DNA of 64,000 nucleotides from Streptomyces sp. WM6386 (GTDB lineage Bacteria; Actinomycetota; Actinomycetes; Streptomycetales; Streptomycetaceae): NCBI RefSeq assembly GCF_000972385.1, contig NZ_JXTE01000009.1, forward strand, positions 102,042 to 166,041, in the 5' to 3' direction. The notes beneath the pieces are model-generated. The model did no database searches. It saw nothing but the letters and a program-made list of their open reading frames with translations, and was not told the DNA's origin. A program made the position numbers and the translations under genes. Below, in pieces: positions 1 through 6,923 of this stretch (its first letter is position 1; the number at the start of each line of letters is the position of its first letter).

Positions 1-201
1 CACCATGAAGCCGCCCGCGTCCGTGTCCACCTCGAACTCGGCTACCCCGGCGACATCGGCGCCCGCTGCGCGCGGGTGCGTCGTCATGTCGGGGAGCGGG
101 TAGTCGCGTTGGTGGGAATGGAGGTGTCGGAGGTCGTCGTCCATGTGGAACGACTGCACCTGACTCCGCCGCACGGTCCGGCACAGGGGAGGACGCGATG
201 A
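1..201 (+). CDS. Asp23/Gls24 family envelope stress protein (3' end only)
   Basis: The last 66 codons of a gene that begins left of the window. The tail reads as alternating beta strands (RVRVHLELGYPGDIG, VVALVGMEVSEVVVHVERL), the pattern of the C-terminal part of the Asp23/Gls24 (DUF322) domain. Its TGA overlaps the ATG of the next gene (ATGA). It is followed by a DUF6286-like protein and an AmaP-like protein, which is the usual company of Asp23 in actinomycetes. Family known: envelope-associated alkaline or cell-wall stress proteins. Inference: part of a membrane-anchored Asp23 complex. Confidence 0.8.
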   Translation, partial: HHEAARVRVHLELGYPGDIGARCARVRRHVGERVVALVGMEVSEVVVHVERLHLTPPHGPAQGRTR

Positions 202-878
202 GCGAGCCCCAGGGCTCACAGGGCACGGAAGGCACCACACAACGACTGCCGGTGCTGGAGAAGGCGCCCGACACCGGCACGGACACCGGGGAGTACGAAC
301 CCCCACCCGTACTGGAGGGCGAGGCCGAGGGCGCGGCGGAGAGCCGCTTCTGGTCGGCACGGCGCGTCCCCGCGGGCATCGTCGCGCTGCTGCTCGTGGT
401 GATCGCCGGGTTCTTCCTCTACGACATCACAGCGGTCCGCGCCGAGCAGCCCGCCATGCGCTGGCGCCGCGAGCTGGCCGCGCAACTCGCCGAACGCCCC
501 CTGGACGACATCTGGGTCCTCGTCGGCGCCGGCATCGCCGCGGCCCTCGGCGTCTGGCTGATCGTCCTCGCCGTCACCCCCGGTCTGCGCGGCGTCCTGC
601 CGATGCGGCGCACCCGGACCGACGTACGCGCCGGACTCCACCGCGAGGCCGCCGCCCTGGTCCTGCGCGACCGGGCCGTGGAGGTCGCCGGTGTCCAGTC
701 GGTACGCGTACGCCTGACCCGCACCAAGGCCGACGTCGGCGCTCTCTCGCACTTCCGTGAACTGGACGACGTACGCGCCGACCTGGACGCCACGCTGGCC
801 GAGGCGATCAGCGGGCTGGGCCTGGCCAGGCCGCCCGCGCTGTCGGTGCAGGTACGGCGGCCGGGAAAGAAGGGGTGA
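198..878 (+). CDS. DUF6286-like membrane protein of the Asp23 operon
   Basis: 226 aa. It has an acidic, Pro/Gly-rich N-terminal tail (about residues 1-52), then two membrane segments (about 58-76 and 108-128), then a soluble domain of about 90 residues with the GVQSVRVRLTR signature. That domain resembles the small alpha/beta domain of AmaP and DUF6286 proteins. The start overlaps the upstream stop by 4 bp (ATGA), so the genes are probably translationally coupled. Its role is unknown; by context it is a membrane partner or anchor for the Asp23 proteins encoded just upstream. Confidence 0.72.
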   Translation: MSEPQGSQGTEGTTQRLPVLEKAPDTGTDTGEYEPPPVLEGEAEGAAESRFWSARRVPAGIVALLLVVIAGFFLYDITAVRAEQPAMRWRRELAAQLAERPLDDIWVLVGAGIAAALGVWLIVLAVTPGLRGVLPMRRTRTDVRAGLHREAAALVLRDRAVEVAGVQSVRVRLTRTKADVGALSHFRELDDVRADLDATLAEAISGLGLARPPALSVQVRRPGKKG

Positions 879-1462
879 GTCCGATGCTGCGGATCGTCAA
901 CCGTGTCGTGCTCGGTGCGGCCGGACTCGTGCTGCTGGTGGCCGGCGGTTCGGTGCTGGCCGTGGGGCTGGGTCTGAACCCGCCGTCCTGGTGGATCCAC
1001 GACGGCCCTCACGACGTACTGCTCGACGACACCGAACGCACCCGCTGGGAGCACCACGGCTGGTGGTGGCCGACCGTGCTCGCCGTACTGGCCGTCCTCG
1101 TCCTGCTCGCCCTGTGGTGGCTGACCGCGAACCTGCGCCGGCACCGTCTGACCGAGGTCCTGGTGGACACCGGCGACGGCGAGGGCGCGCTGCTGCGGGG
1201 CCGGGCCCTGGAAGGCGTACTGGCCAACGAGGCGACCGAACTGGACGGCGTGTCCCACGCCCACGTCCAGCTGACGGGCAGGCGCAACGCCCCGGAGACG
1301 CGCGTACGGCTCCTGCTGGAACCGCATGTGGACCCCGGGACGGCGCTGAGCCACCTGACGACGGAGGCCCTGGCACACGCTCGCAACTCGGCGGGCCTGG
1401 CGTCACTGCCGGCAGAGGTCCGCATGAAGGCGGTCAAGCACCGGGCAGAGAGGGTCAGTTGA
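875..1462 (+). CDS. amaP: AmaP-like alkaline shock response membrane anchor
   Basis: 195 aa. Two membrane segments (about residues 10-30 and 65-85) enclose an extracytoplasmic loop, followed by a C-terminal domain with the VSHAHVQLTGR...VRLLLEPHVDPG pattern of AmaP/Asp23-interacting proteins. The start overlaps the upstream stop (GTGA). An ATG three codons downstream (884) is an alternative start. In Staphylococcus, AmaP anchors Asp23 at the membrane; here it is the last gene of the Asp23 operon, which supports the same role. Assigned by pattern and context only. Confidence 0.72.
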   Translation: MSPMLRIVNRVVLGAAGLVLLVAGGSVLAVGLGLNPPSWWIHDGPHDVLLDDTERTRWEHHGWWWPTVLAVLAVLVLLALWWLTANLRRHRLTEVLVDTGDGEGALLRGRALEGVLANEATELDGVSHAHVQLTGRRNAPETRVRLLLEPHVDPGTALSHLTTEALAHARNSAGLASLPAEVRMKAVKHRAERVS

Positions 1463-1522
1463 GACACCCGAGGGGCGCGCGTGGGGACTGTGCGACCAGC
1501 CCCCACCGGCCCGCGGGCGAAC

Positions 1523-2278
1523 TCAGAATCCGTGCCGCATCCCACCGTCGACAGGCACCATGATCCCGGTCAGGTAAGAGGCGGCCGGCGACAACAGGAA
1601 CGCCGCCGTGCGCCCGAACTCCTCCGGCGTCCCGTACCGCCGCAACGGAATCCTCGACTCGTTGGCCGCACGCGTGGCCTCCGGGTCCGCGGACAGCCCG
1701 TCCAGCTCGCGCACGCGATCCGTGTCGATACGGGACGGGAGCAGCCCCACGACCCGAATCCCGCGCGGCCCCAACTCGTCCGCGAGGGACTTCGCGAACC
1801 CGGCGAGCCCCGGCCGCAGCCCGTTCGAGATGGTCAGCCCCGGAATCGGTTCGTGCACCGAGCCCGACAGCACGAACCCGATGACACCGCCCGCCTCCAA
1901 CTCGGCCGCCGCCGCACGGGCGAGCCGCACCGCGCCCAGGAACACCGACTCGAAGGCCGTGGCCCACTGTTCGTCCGTGTTGTCCGCGAGGAAGCCGGGC
2001 GCCGGGCCGCCGACGCTGATGAGGATGCCGTCGAAGCCGCCGAAGCTCTCCCGCGCGGCCGCGATCAGCCGTGCGGGCGCCTGCGGTTCGGCGTTGTCGA
2101 CGGCGATCCCGACCGCGTCGGACCCCAGCTCGGCCGCCGCGTCGGCGGTCCGCTTCTCGTCGCGCCCGGTGAGAACGACCTTCGCGCCGTCGGCGACCAG
2201 CTCACGCGCGGACGCGTTGCCGAGGCCACGCGTGGCTCCGGTGACGACGTACACGCGGTCCTTCAGTCCAAGATCCAT
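1523..2278 (-). CDS. atypical SDR family oxidoreductase
   Basis: 251 aa, cytoplasmic. The nucleotide-binding glycine motif is clear near the N-terminus (GATRGLGNA), and the C-terminus has the usual GIMVPVDGG. The catalytic segment is unusual: where classical SDRs have Tyr-x-x-x-Lys, this protein reads LTISNGLRPGLAG, so neither catalytic residue is in its normal place. It belongs to the FabG-like SDR subgroup with an S-N-x-x-R segment, whose chemistry is uncertain. Its start lies 5 bp after the stop of the GH15 gene, so it is the last gene of a minus-strand operon. Confidence 0.85.
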   Translation of the reverse strand: MDLGLKDRVYVVTGATRGLGNASARELVADGAKVVLTGRDEKRTADAAAELGSDAVGIAVDNAEPQAPARLIAAARESFGGFDGILISVGGPAPGFLADNTDEQWATAFESVFLGAVRLARAAAAELEAGGVIGFVLSGSVHEPIPGLTISNGLRPGLAGFAKSLADELGPRGIRVVGLLPSRIDTDRVRELDGLSADPEATRAANESRIPLRRYGTPEEFGRTAAFLLSPAASYLTGIMVPVDGGMRHGF

Positions 2279-2283
2279 GGCTC

Positions 2284-4068
2284 CTATCCTGCCTCCTCGC
2301 CCCCGAACAGGGCGAGGGCGGTGTTCACCAGACCGATGTGGCTGAACGCCTGCGGGAAGTTGCCGAGGTGGCGGTCGTGCACCGGGTCGTACTCCTCGGA
2401 CAGCAGCCCCACGTCGTTCGTCAGAGCGACAAGCCGTTCGAACAACTCTCGGGCTTCCTTCCTACGGCCGGTCATGTGCAGCGCGTCCGCGAGCCAGAAC
2501 GAGCAGACCAGGAAGGTTCCCTCGTCGCCCGGCAGCCCGTCGACCGTCGTGCCGTCGGTGCTGTAGCGGCGCAGGAAGCCATGGTGGCCGAGCTCCTCGC
2601 GGATCGCGTCGATGGTGCCGATGACGCGCGGGTCGTCCGGCGGCAGAAAGCCCACGCGAGGGATCAGCAGGAGTGAGGCGTCGAGTTCGCGGGAGCCGTA
2701 GGACTGGGTGAAGGTGTTGCGCTCGGCGTCGAAGCCCTTCTCGCACACCTCGCGGTGTACGTCGTCGCGCATCGCGCGCCAGCCCTCCAGATCACCGCTC
2801 AACTCCGGGTACGCCTCCATCGTGCGCACGGCACGGTCGGCGGCCACCCACACCATCACCTTGGAGTGCACGAACTGCCGGCGGCCGCCGCGCACTTCCC
2901 ACAGCCCCTCGTCGGGCTGCTGCCACGCCGAGCAGAGGAACTCCATCAGGGCAGACTGCAGGGACCACATGTGCGGCTTGACGGGCAGGCCCGAACTGCG
3001 GGCCAGCGAGAGGGAGTCCATCACCTCGCCGTACACGTCGAGCTGCAACTGCCGCACGGCCTCGTTGCCGATGCGTACGGGCTTGGAGCCGGCGAACCCG
3101 GCAAGCCACGGCAGCTCGAACTCGGGCAGCCGGCGCTCGCCCGCGAGGCCGTACATGATCTGCAGGTCCGCCGGATCGCCCGCGACCGCGCGCACCAGCC
3201 AGTCGCGCCAGGCCCCGGCCTCCTCGTGGTAGCCGGCGGCCAGCAGCGCGCCGAGGGTGAGGGTGGAGTCGCGCAACCAGCAGTAGCGGTAGTCCCAGTT
3301 GCGTACGCCGCCCATCTGCTCGGGCAGCGAGGTGGTCGGGGCGGCCACGATGCCGCCGGTCGGGACGTAGGTGAGGGCCTTGAGGGTGATCAGGGAGCGC
3401 AGTACGGCGTCCTTGTGCGGACCGTCGTAGCGGCAGCGGGCCGACCAGGCCTGCCAGTCCGCGACGCTGGCGCGCAGCGACTCGTAGGGGTCGATCTGCG
3501 GTGGGCGCCGCTCGTGCGAGGGGTGCCAGGTGAGCACGAACGCGACCGACTCGCCCTCCTTGACGGTGAACTCGGAGTGCGTGCCGTAGTCCTCGCCCCA
3601 GGTGCGTACCTGGGGTTCGCTGCGCAGCCACGCCGAGTCCGGTCCGGCGACGGCCACCCGATGGCCGTCGGACCTGCGCATCCACGGCACGATCGAGCCG
3701 TAGTCGAAGCGGAGCCGGAGCGTGCTGTGGACGGTCACCTCGCCGCTCAGGCCCTCGACGACGCGTACCAGGTCAGGGGCGCGGTCGCGCTGTGGCATCA
3801 GGTCGGTGACGCGTACCGCCCCCTCGTCCGTCTCCCATTCGGTGTCCAGGACGAGGGTGCCGGGGCGGTAGGCGCGGCGGGTGCAGTCACCGTCGACGGC
3901 CTCGGGTGCGATGCGCCAATGGCCGTTCTCCTCGTCGCCGAGAAGTCTGGCGAAGCAGGCGGCGGAGTCGAAGCGGGGCAGGCACAACCAGTCGACGCTG
4001 CCGTCCTTGCCGACCAGGGCCGCTGTCTGTTCGTCGCCGATCAGGGCGTAATCCTCGATACGGGGCAC
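2284..4068 (-). CDS. glycoside hydrolase family 15 protein (glucoamylase/trehalase-like)
   Basis: 594 aa, no signal peptide, so cytoplasmic. The start is GTG. The N-terminal beta-domain opens with IEDYALIGDEQTAALVG.DGSVDWLCLPRFDS, diagnostic of actinobacterial GH15. The (alpha/alpha)6 barrel has the WDYRYCWLRDST motif and a C-terminal acid segment with GDEGTFLVCSFWLADAL and LLSEEYDP. Actinobacterial relatives include trehalose hydrolases and glucoamylases; substrate cannot be decided from sequence. It lies 34 bp downstream of the small membrane-protein gene and 5 bp upstream of the SDR, so it is probably cotranscribed with the sigma-factor and symporter genes. Confidence 0.9.
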   Translation of the reverse strand: MPRIEDYALIGDEQTAALVGKDGSVDWLCLPRFDSAACFARLLGDEENGHWRIAPEAVDGDCTRRAYRPGTLVLDTEWETDEGAVRVTDLMPQRDRAPDLVRVVEGLSGEVTVHSTLRLRFDYGSIVPWMRRSDGHRVAVAGPDSAWLRSEPQVRTWGEDYGTHSEFTVKEGESVAFVLTWHPSHERRPPQIDPYESLRASVADWQAWSARCRYDGPHKDAVLRSLITLKALTYVPTGGIVAAPTTSLPEQMGGVRNWDYRYCWLRDSTLTLGALLAAGYHEEAGAWRDWLVRAVAGDPADLQIMYGLAGERRLPEFELPWLAGFAGSKPVRIGNEAVRQLQLDVYGEVMDSLSLARSSGLPVKPHMWSLQSALMEFLCSAWQQPDEGLWEVRGGRRQFVHSKVMVWVAADRAVRTMEAYPELSGDLEGWRAMRDDVHREVCEKGFDAERNTFTQSYGSRELDASLLLIPRVGFLPPDDPRVIGTIDAIREELGHHGFLRRYSTDGTTVDGLPGDEGTFLVCSFWLADALHMTGRRKEARELFERLVALTNDVGLLSEEYDPVHDRHLGNFPQAFSHIGLVNTALALFGGEEAG

Positions 4069-4102
4069 GGGAATGCGGGTTCCCGGTGAACCCGGGCGAC
4101 AA

Positions 4103-4378
4103 TCAGGGGGAGGGCCGGGGGAGTGACACCCGCGTACCGGAGAAGATGACCCCCGGGTCCGCGGGCGCCTGGTTCAGCACCCACAGACCGATCAGCGTCG
4201 TCAGCGCGAAGACGACCGCGATGAGCACGGCCAGGACGAGCCGGCGGCGGCGTTCGCGGCGCAGCCACTCGCCGCGTGCCGTGCGATAGGCGTCGGGGGC
4301 CGCGTGCACACCGCCCGCCAACGCGGCCAGCGCCTCCTGGAGTTCCCGCTCGGTGCGGTCCGGGGTCGTGTCCTTCAT
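4103..4378 (-). CDS. small single-pass membrane protein, possible anti-sigma partner
   Basis: 91 aa: about 42 charged N-terminal residues (ERELQEALAALAGGVHAAPDAYR, then an arginine cluster), one membrane helix (about 46-68) and a 20-residue external tail. Its ATG overlaps the stop of the ECF sigma gene (ATGA), the classic arrangement of sigma and anti-sigma genes. It lacks the zinc-binding HxxxCxxC motif, so it is not a ZAS anti-sigma factor. The anti-sigma role is inferred from position and topology alone; it could equally be an unrelated membrane protein. Confidence 0.7.
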   Translation of the reverse strand: MKDTTPDRTERELQEALAALAGGVHAAPDAYRTARGEWLRRERRRRLVLAVLIAVVFALTTLIGLWVLNQAPADPGVIFSGTRVSLPRPSP

Positions 4379-4944
4379 CGCCGGGCCTCCATCGTCTGGG
4401 TCAGGGCGGCGAGGCCGCGTGCCGTGTGCGTCTTGACGGAGCCGCAGGAGATCCCCATCGCGGAGGCGATCTCGCTCTCCTTCAGACCGAGCCAGTGTCG
4501 CAGCACCAGCGCCTCGCGCTGCCGGGGCGGCAGCTGCTGGAGGGCGTCGATGAGGACGCGCTGGTCGTCGTGGAGGAGTGCGGTGCTCTCGGCGGAGGCG
4601 ACGAGCTCGTCCAGTGGGGCAGGGGGGTTCTCCACATGCCTGCGGGCGACCTGGAGGTGGCGTATCCGCATCCGGGTCAGATTGCAGACGGTGGAGCGCA
4701 GATAGGCCTCCGCCGCCTCGGTGTCCCGCAGCCGCCGCCACTTGCGGTAGATCTGGTAGTAGGCCTCGGCGACCACGTTCTCCGGGTCGTCGGCGCCGAG
4801 CAGCACGGCGAGCCGCAGCATTGAGGCGTAGTGCTGCTCGAAGAGCCGGGCCACCCCGGCCTCGCGTTCCAGTTCGGCCGGATCGGTCGCCGCGGGGGTG
4901 AGCGGTACCGGTACGGAGGGGGTGTGTCTCAGGTGCTGTCTCAC
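4375..4944 (-). CDS. ECF-type RNA polymerase sigma factor
   Basis: 189 aa. Region 2 spans about residues 33-103 (LFEQHYASMLRLAVLL...ENVVAEAYYQIYRKW...YLRSTVCNLTRMRIRH). Region 4 spans about 130-187 (LPPRQREALVLRHWLGLKESEIASAMGISCGSVKTHTARGL), a typical helix-turn-helix. It belongs to the SigE/SigM-like ECF group. It overlaps both neighbours by 4 bp: the symporter stop upstream and the small membrane protein start downstream. This is unusual: the sigma gene sits inside a transporter operon. It probably responds to a membrane signal and may control this operon. Confidence 0.9.
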   Translation of the reverse strand: MRQHLRHTPSVPVPLTPAATDPAELEREAGVARLFEQHYASMLRLAVLLGADDPENVVAEAYYQIYRKWRRLRDTEAAEAYLRSTVCNLTRMRIRHLQVARRHVENPPAPLDELVASAESTALLHDDQRVLIDALQQLPPRQREALVLRHWLGLKESEIASAMGISCGSVKTHTARGLAALTQTMEARR

Positions 4945-6473
4945 GGGTTGTTCGCTCCCGTCTCCGGGCGCCGCCCGACGGACAGGCGCGACGGCAGATC
5001 GGTCAGGTCGGCGCCGCGCGGGACGCCGAGTCGTTCGAGGACCGCGGTGCCGATCATGGCGACGGTCAGGTTGAGCAGGAGGGCGGTGAGGCCGGCGTAG
5101 ATCTGGAAGGGGCCGGTGCCGACCGACGAGAACCCCTCGCGGACGACCAGGTAGGTGCCGGACAGCATTCCCGCGCCCCAGCTGGCGAGCAGCGCCCGTG
5201 GATGCAGCCGGCCGGTGAACAGGCCCACGGCGACGGCCGGGAAGATCTGCAGGATCCAGACCCCGCCGAGGAGTTGGAGATTGACGGCGTCCTGGTCGCG
5301 CAGTCCGAACACGAACGCGACCGCGCCGACCTTCGCCGTCAGCGACACCGCTTTGGCGATGCGCACCTGGCGCTTGGGTGTGGCGGTGGGGTGCACGTAC
5401 TCGACGTAGACGTTGCGCACGAAGCTGGTGGCCGCCGCGATCGACATCACCGCGGCCGGGACCAGCGCCCCCACGGTGATCGCCCCGAACACCAGTCCGG
5501 CCAGCGGCCCCGGCATCAGCCGGTCCACCAGCATCGGTACGGCGGTCTCGGCGCCGCCCTCCGGTGCCCGTACGCCGGCCGCGAGCGCCGCGATGCCGAG
5601 GAACCCGAAGAGGGCGAGCAGTCCGGTCCAGGCGGGCAGGGCCACGGCGACCTTGCGCAGGGTGCGCGGGCTGTCGGCGGCGAAGGCGGCGGTCAGGACG
5701 TGCGGGTACATCAGCAGGGCGAGGGCGGAGCCGAGGGCGAGGGTGGCGTAGGAGGGCTGCTGCTCGGGGGAGAGGAGCAGCGCCGGGCCGCCGAGGCGTT
5801 CGGCGGCTCCGTCGAAGACCGCGCCCGGTCCGCCGAGCCGTTCCAGGACCAGCCAGGTGACGGCGGTGAGCGAGACGAAGACGGCGACGGCCTTGAGCGC
5901 GGAGATCACGGTGGGCGCCCGCAGTCCGTGCCGGTAGGTGGCCACCGCGAGACCCGCGAACAGCGCCACCATCACCAGATCACCGGCCGCGCCCCGCGGA
6001 TAGACGCCCCCCGCGGTCAGCACCGCCCGTATCCCGAGCAGCTGGAGCGCCAGATACGGCATCGTCGCGAGGATCCCGGTCAGCGCGACCACCAGGGCCA
6101 GCGGCGCCGAACCGTAGCGGCCGCGCACGAAGTCGGCGGCGGTGATGTAGCCGTGCCGCCGGGCCACCTCCCCGAGACGGCTGAGCAGTACGAAGGCGAT
6201 CGGGCAGACGATCACCGTGTACGGCACCGCGAAGAAGGCGGCCGCGCCGTTGCCGTACGCCAGTCCGGGGACGGCCGTGAAGGTGTACGCGGTGAAGATC
6301 GTGCCGCCCAGCAGCAGCCAGGTCCACACCGGGCCGAGGCTGCGGTCGGCGAGCGCCCAGCCCTCCAGGGACGGCAGCCGGTCGCTGGGGTGCAGCCGGC
6401 GCGCGGTCACGGCGAGCAGCGACGCTCCGCCGATCACGGCGAGGAACGTCGCGGTCATGGCGCTGTCGGCCAT
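4941..6473 (-). CDS. sodium:solute symporter (SSS family)
   Basis: About 510 aa with 12-13 hydrophobic segments. SSS-family signatures include GGTIFTAYTFTAVPGLAYGNG near the N-terminus and the mid-protein GALVPAAVMSIAAATSFVRNVY. It resembles monocarboxylate permeases of the MctC/MctP type (pyruvate, acetate, propionate), although the substrate is inferred. I chose ATG at 6473, preceded by AAGGA at suitable spacing, rather than the longer frame reaching 6521. Its usual small partner, a DUF3311 protein, is encoded divergently across a 179-bp promoter region rather than in the same operon. The sigma-factor gene overlaps its end. Confidence 0.88.
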   Translation of the reverse strand: MADSAMTATFLAVIGGASLLAVTARRLHPSDRLPSLEGWALADRSLGPVWTWLLLGGTIFTAYTFTAVPGLAYGNGAAAFFAVPYTVIVCPIAFVLLSRLGEVARRHGYITAADFVRGRYGSAPLALVVALTGILATMPYLALQLLGIRAVLTAGGVYPRGAAGDLVMVALFAGLAVATYRHGLRAPTVISALKAVAVFVSLTAVTWLVLERLGGPGAVFDGAAERLGGPALLLSPEQQPSYATLALGSALALLMYPHVLTAAFAADSPRTLRKVAVALPAWTGLLALFGFLGIAALAAGVRAPEGGAETAVPMLVDRLMPGPLAGLVFGAITVGALVPAAVMSIAAATSFVRNVYVEYVHPTATPKRQVRIAKAVSLTAKVGAVAFVFGLRDQDAVNLQLLGGVWILQIFPAVAVGLFTGRLHPRALLASWGAGMLSGTYLVVREGFSSVGTGPFQIYAGLTALLLNLTVAMIGTAVLERLGVPRGADLTDLPSRLSVGRRPETGANNP

Positions 6474-6514
6474 GGTCACCGTCCTTGGTGTGCCCGCAGG
6501 TGTGGCTTGACCCT

Positions 6515-6531
6515 CGCGCAAGAGTTGCGCG
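6515..6531. promoter_or_regulatory. palindromic operator candidate, copy 1
   Basis: Perfect 17-bp inverted repeat, CGCGCAA-GAG-TTGCGCG, in the divergent promoter region between the symporter and the DUF3311/cstA genes. Its core GCAAGAGTTGC (6518-6528) recurs in opposite orientation at 6607-6617. It is probably a transcription factor site; the regulator is unknown. Confidence 0.6.
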
Positions 6532-6606
6532 TGCGGCCGGTTCGGATGACAGGGAACCGGCGGGAAATCTTCTGGACATTCGCTGTCAACCGTCTGCGAC
6601 AGGTGG

Positions 6607-6617
6607 GCAACTCTTGC
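6607..6617. promoter_or_regulatory. palindromic operator candidate, copy 2
   Basis: GCAACTCTTGC is the exact reverse complement of the 11-bp core at 6518-6528. It lies about 36 bp upstream of the DUF3311 start. The two copies are 89 bp apart, suitable for one regulator acting on both divergent promoters, possibly with DNA looping. Confidence 0.55.
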
Positions 6618-6652
6618 ACAGACCCACAGTGAAGGGGAGAGGAGCGCAGGTC

Positions 6653-6868
6653 ATGGCACGGACCGGTCATCACCGGCTACGGCGCGTCGCGATCGCCGTA
6701 CTGCTTCTCGCACCCGCCGCGGGACTGCTGTGGGTTCCGCTGTACGCCGGCGCGGAGCCGCGGCTTGCGGGGACGCCGTTCTTCTACTGGTACCAGCTCG
6801 CCTGGGTGCCGGGGTGCGGTCTGTGTCTGCTCGCGGCGTACGCGCTGACGGACCGACATCACCGCTGA
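6653..6868 (+). CDS. DUF3311 family small membrane protein
   Basis: 71 aa with two membrane helices (about residues 11-28 and 46-66) separated by the signature PFFYWYQLAWVPG, which identifies DUF3311. The ATG follows a strong purine-rich ribosome site (GGGGAGAGGAG). DUF3311 proteins are normally encoded directly before an SSS symporter and are thought to be an accessory subunit. Here the symporter is on the opposite strand, and the next gene downstream is cstA, 55 bp away. Confidence 0.82.
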   Translation: MARTGHHRLRRVAIAVLLLAPAAGLLWVPLYAGAEPRLAGTPFFYWYQLAWVPGCGLCLLAAYALTDRHHR

Positions 6869-6923
6869 GTCTTCTTCCTTTTCTCTTCCTGTCTCGTTCC
6901 ACCGTTTCCGGTGAGGAGCCGCC

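Noticed and set aside
1481..1506. GTGGGG...CCCCAC inverted repeat between amaP and the SDR gene
   Set aside because: Only six paired bases with a long interior; too weak to call a terminator.
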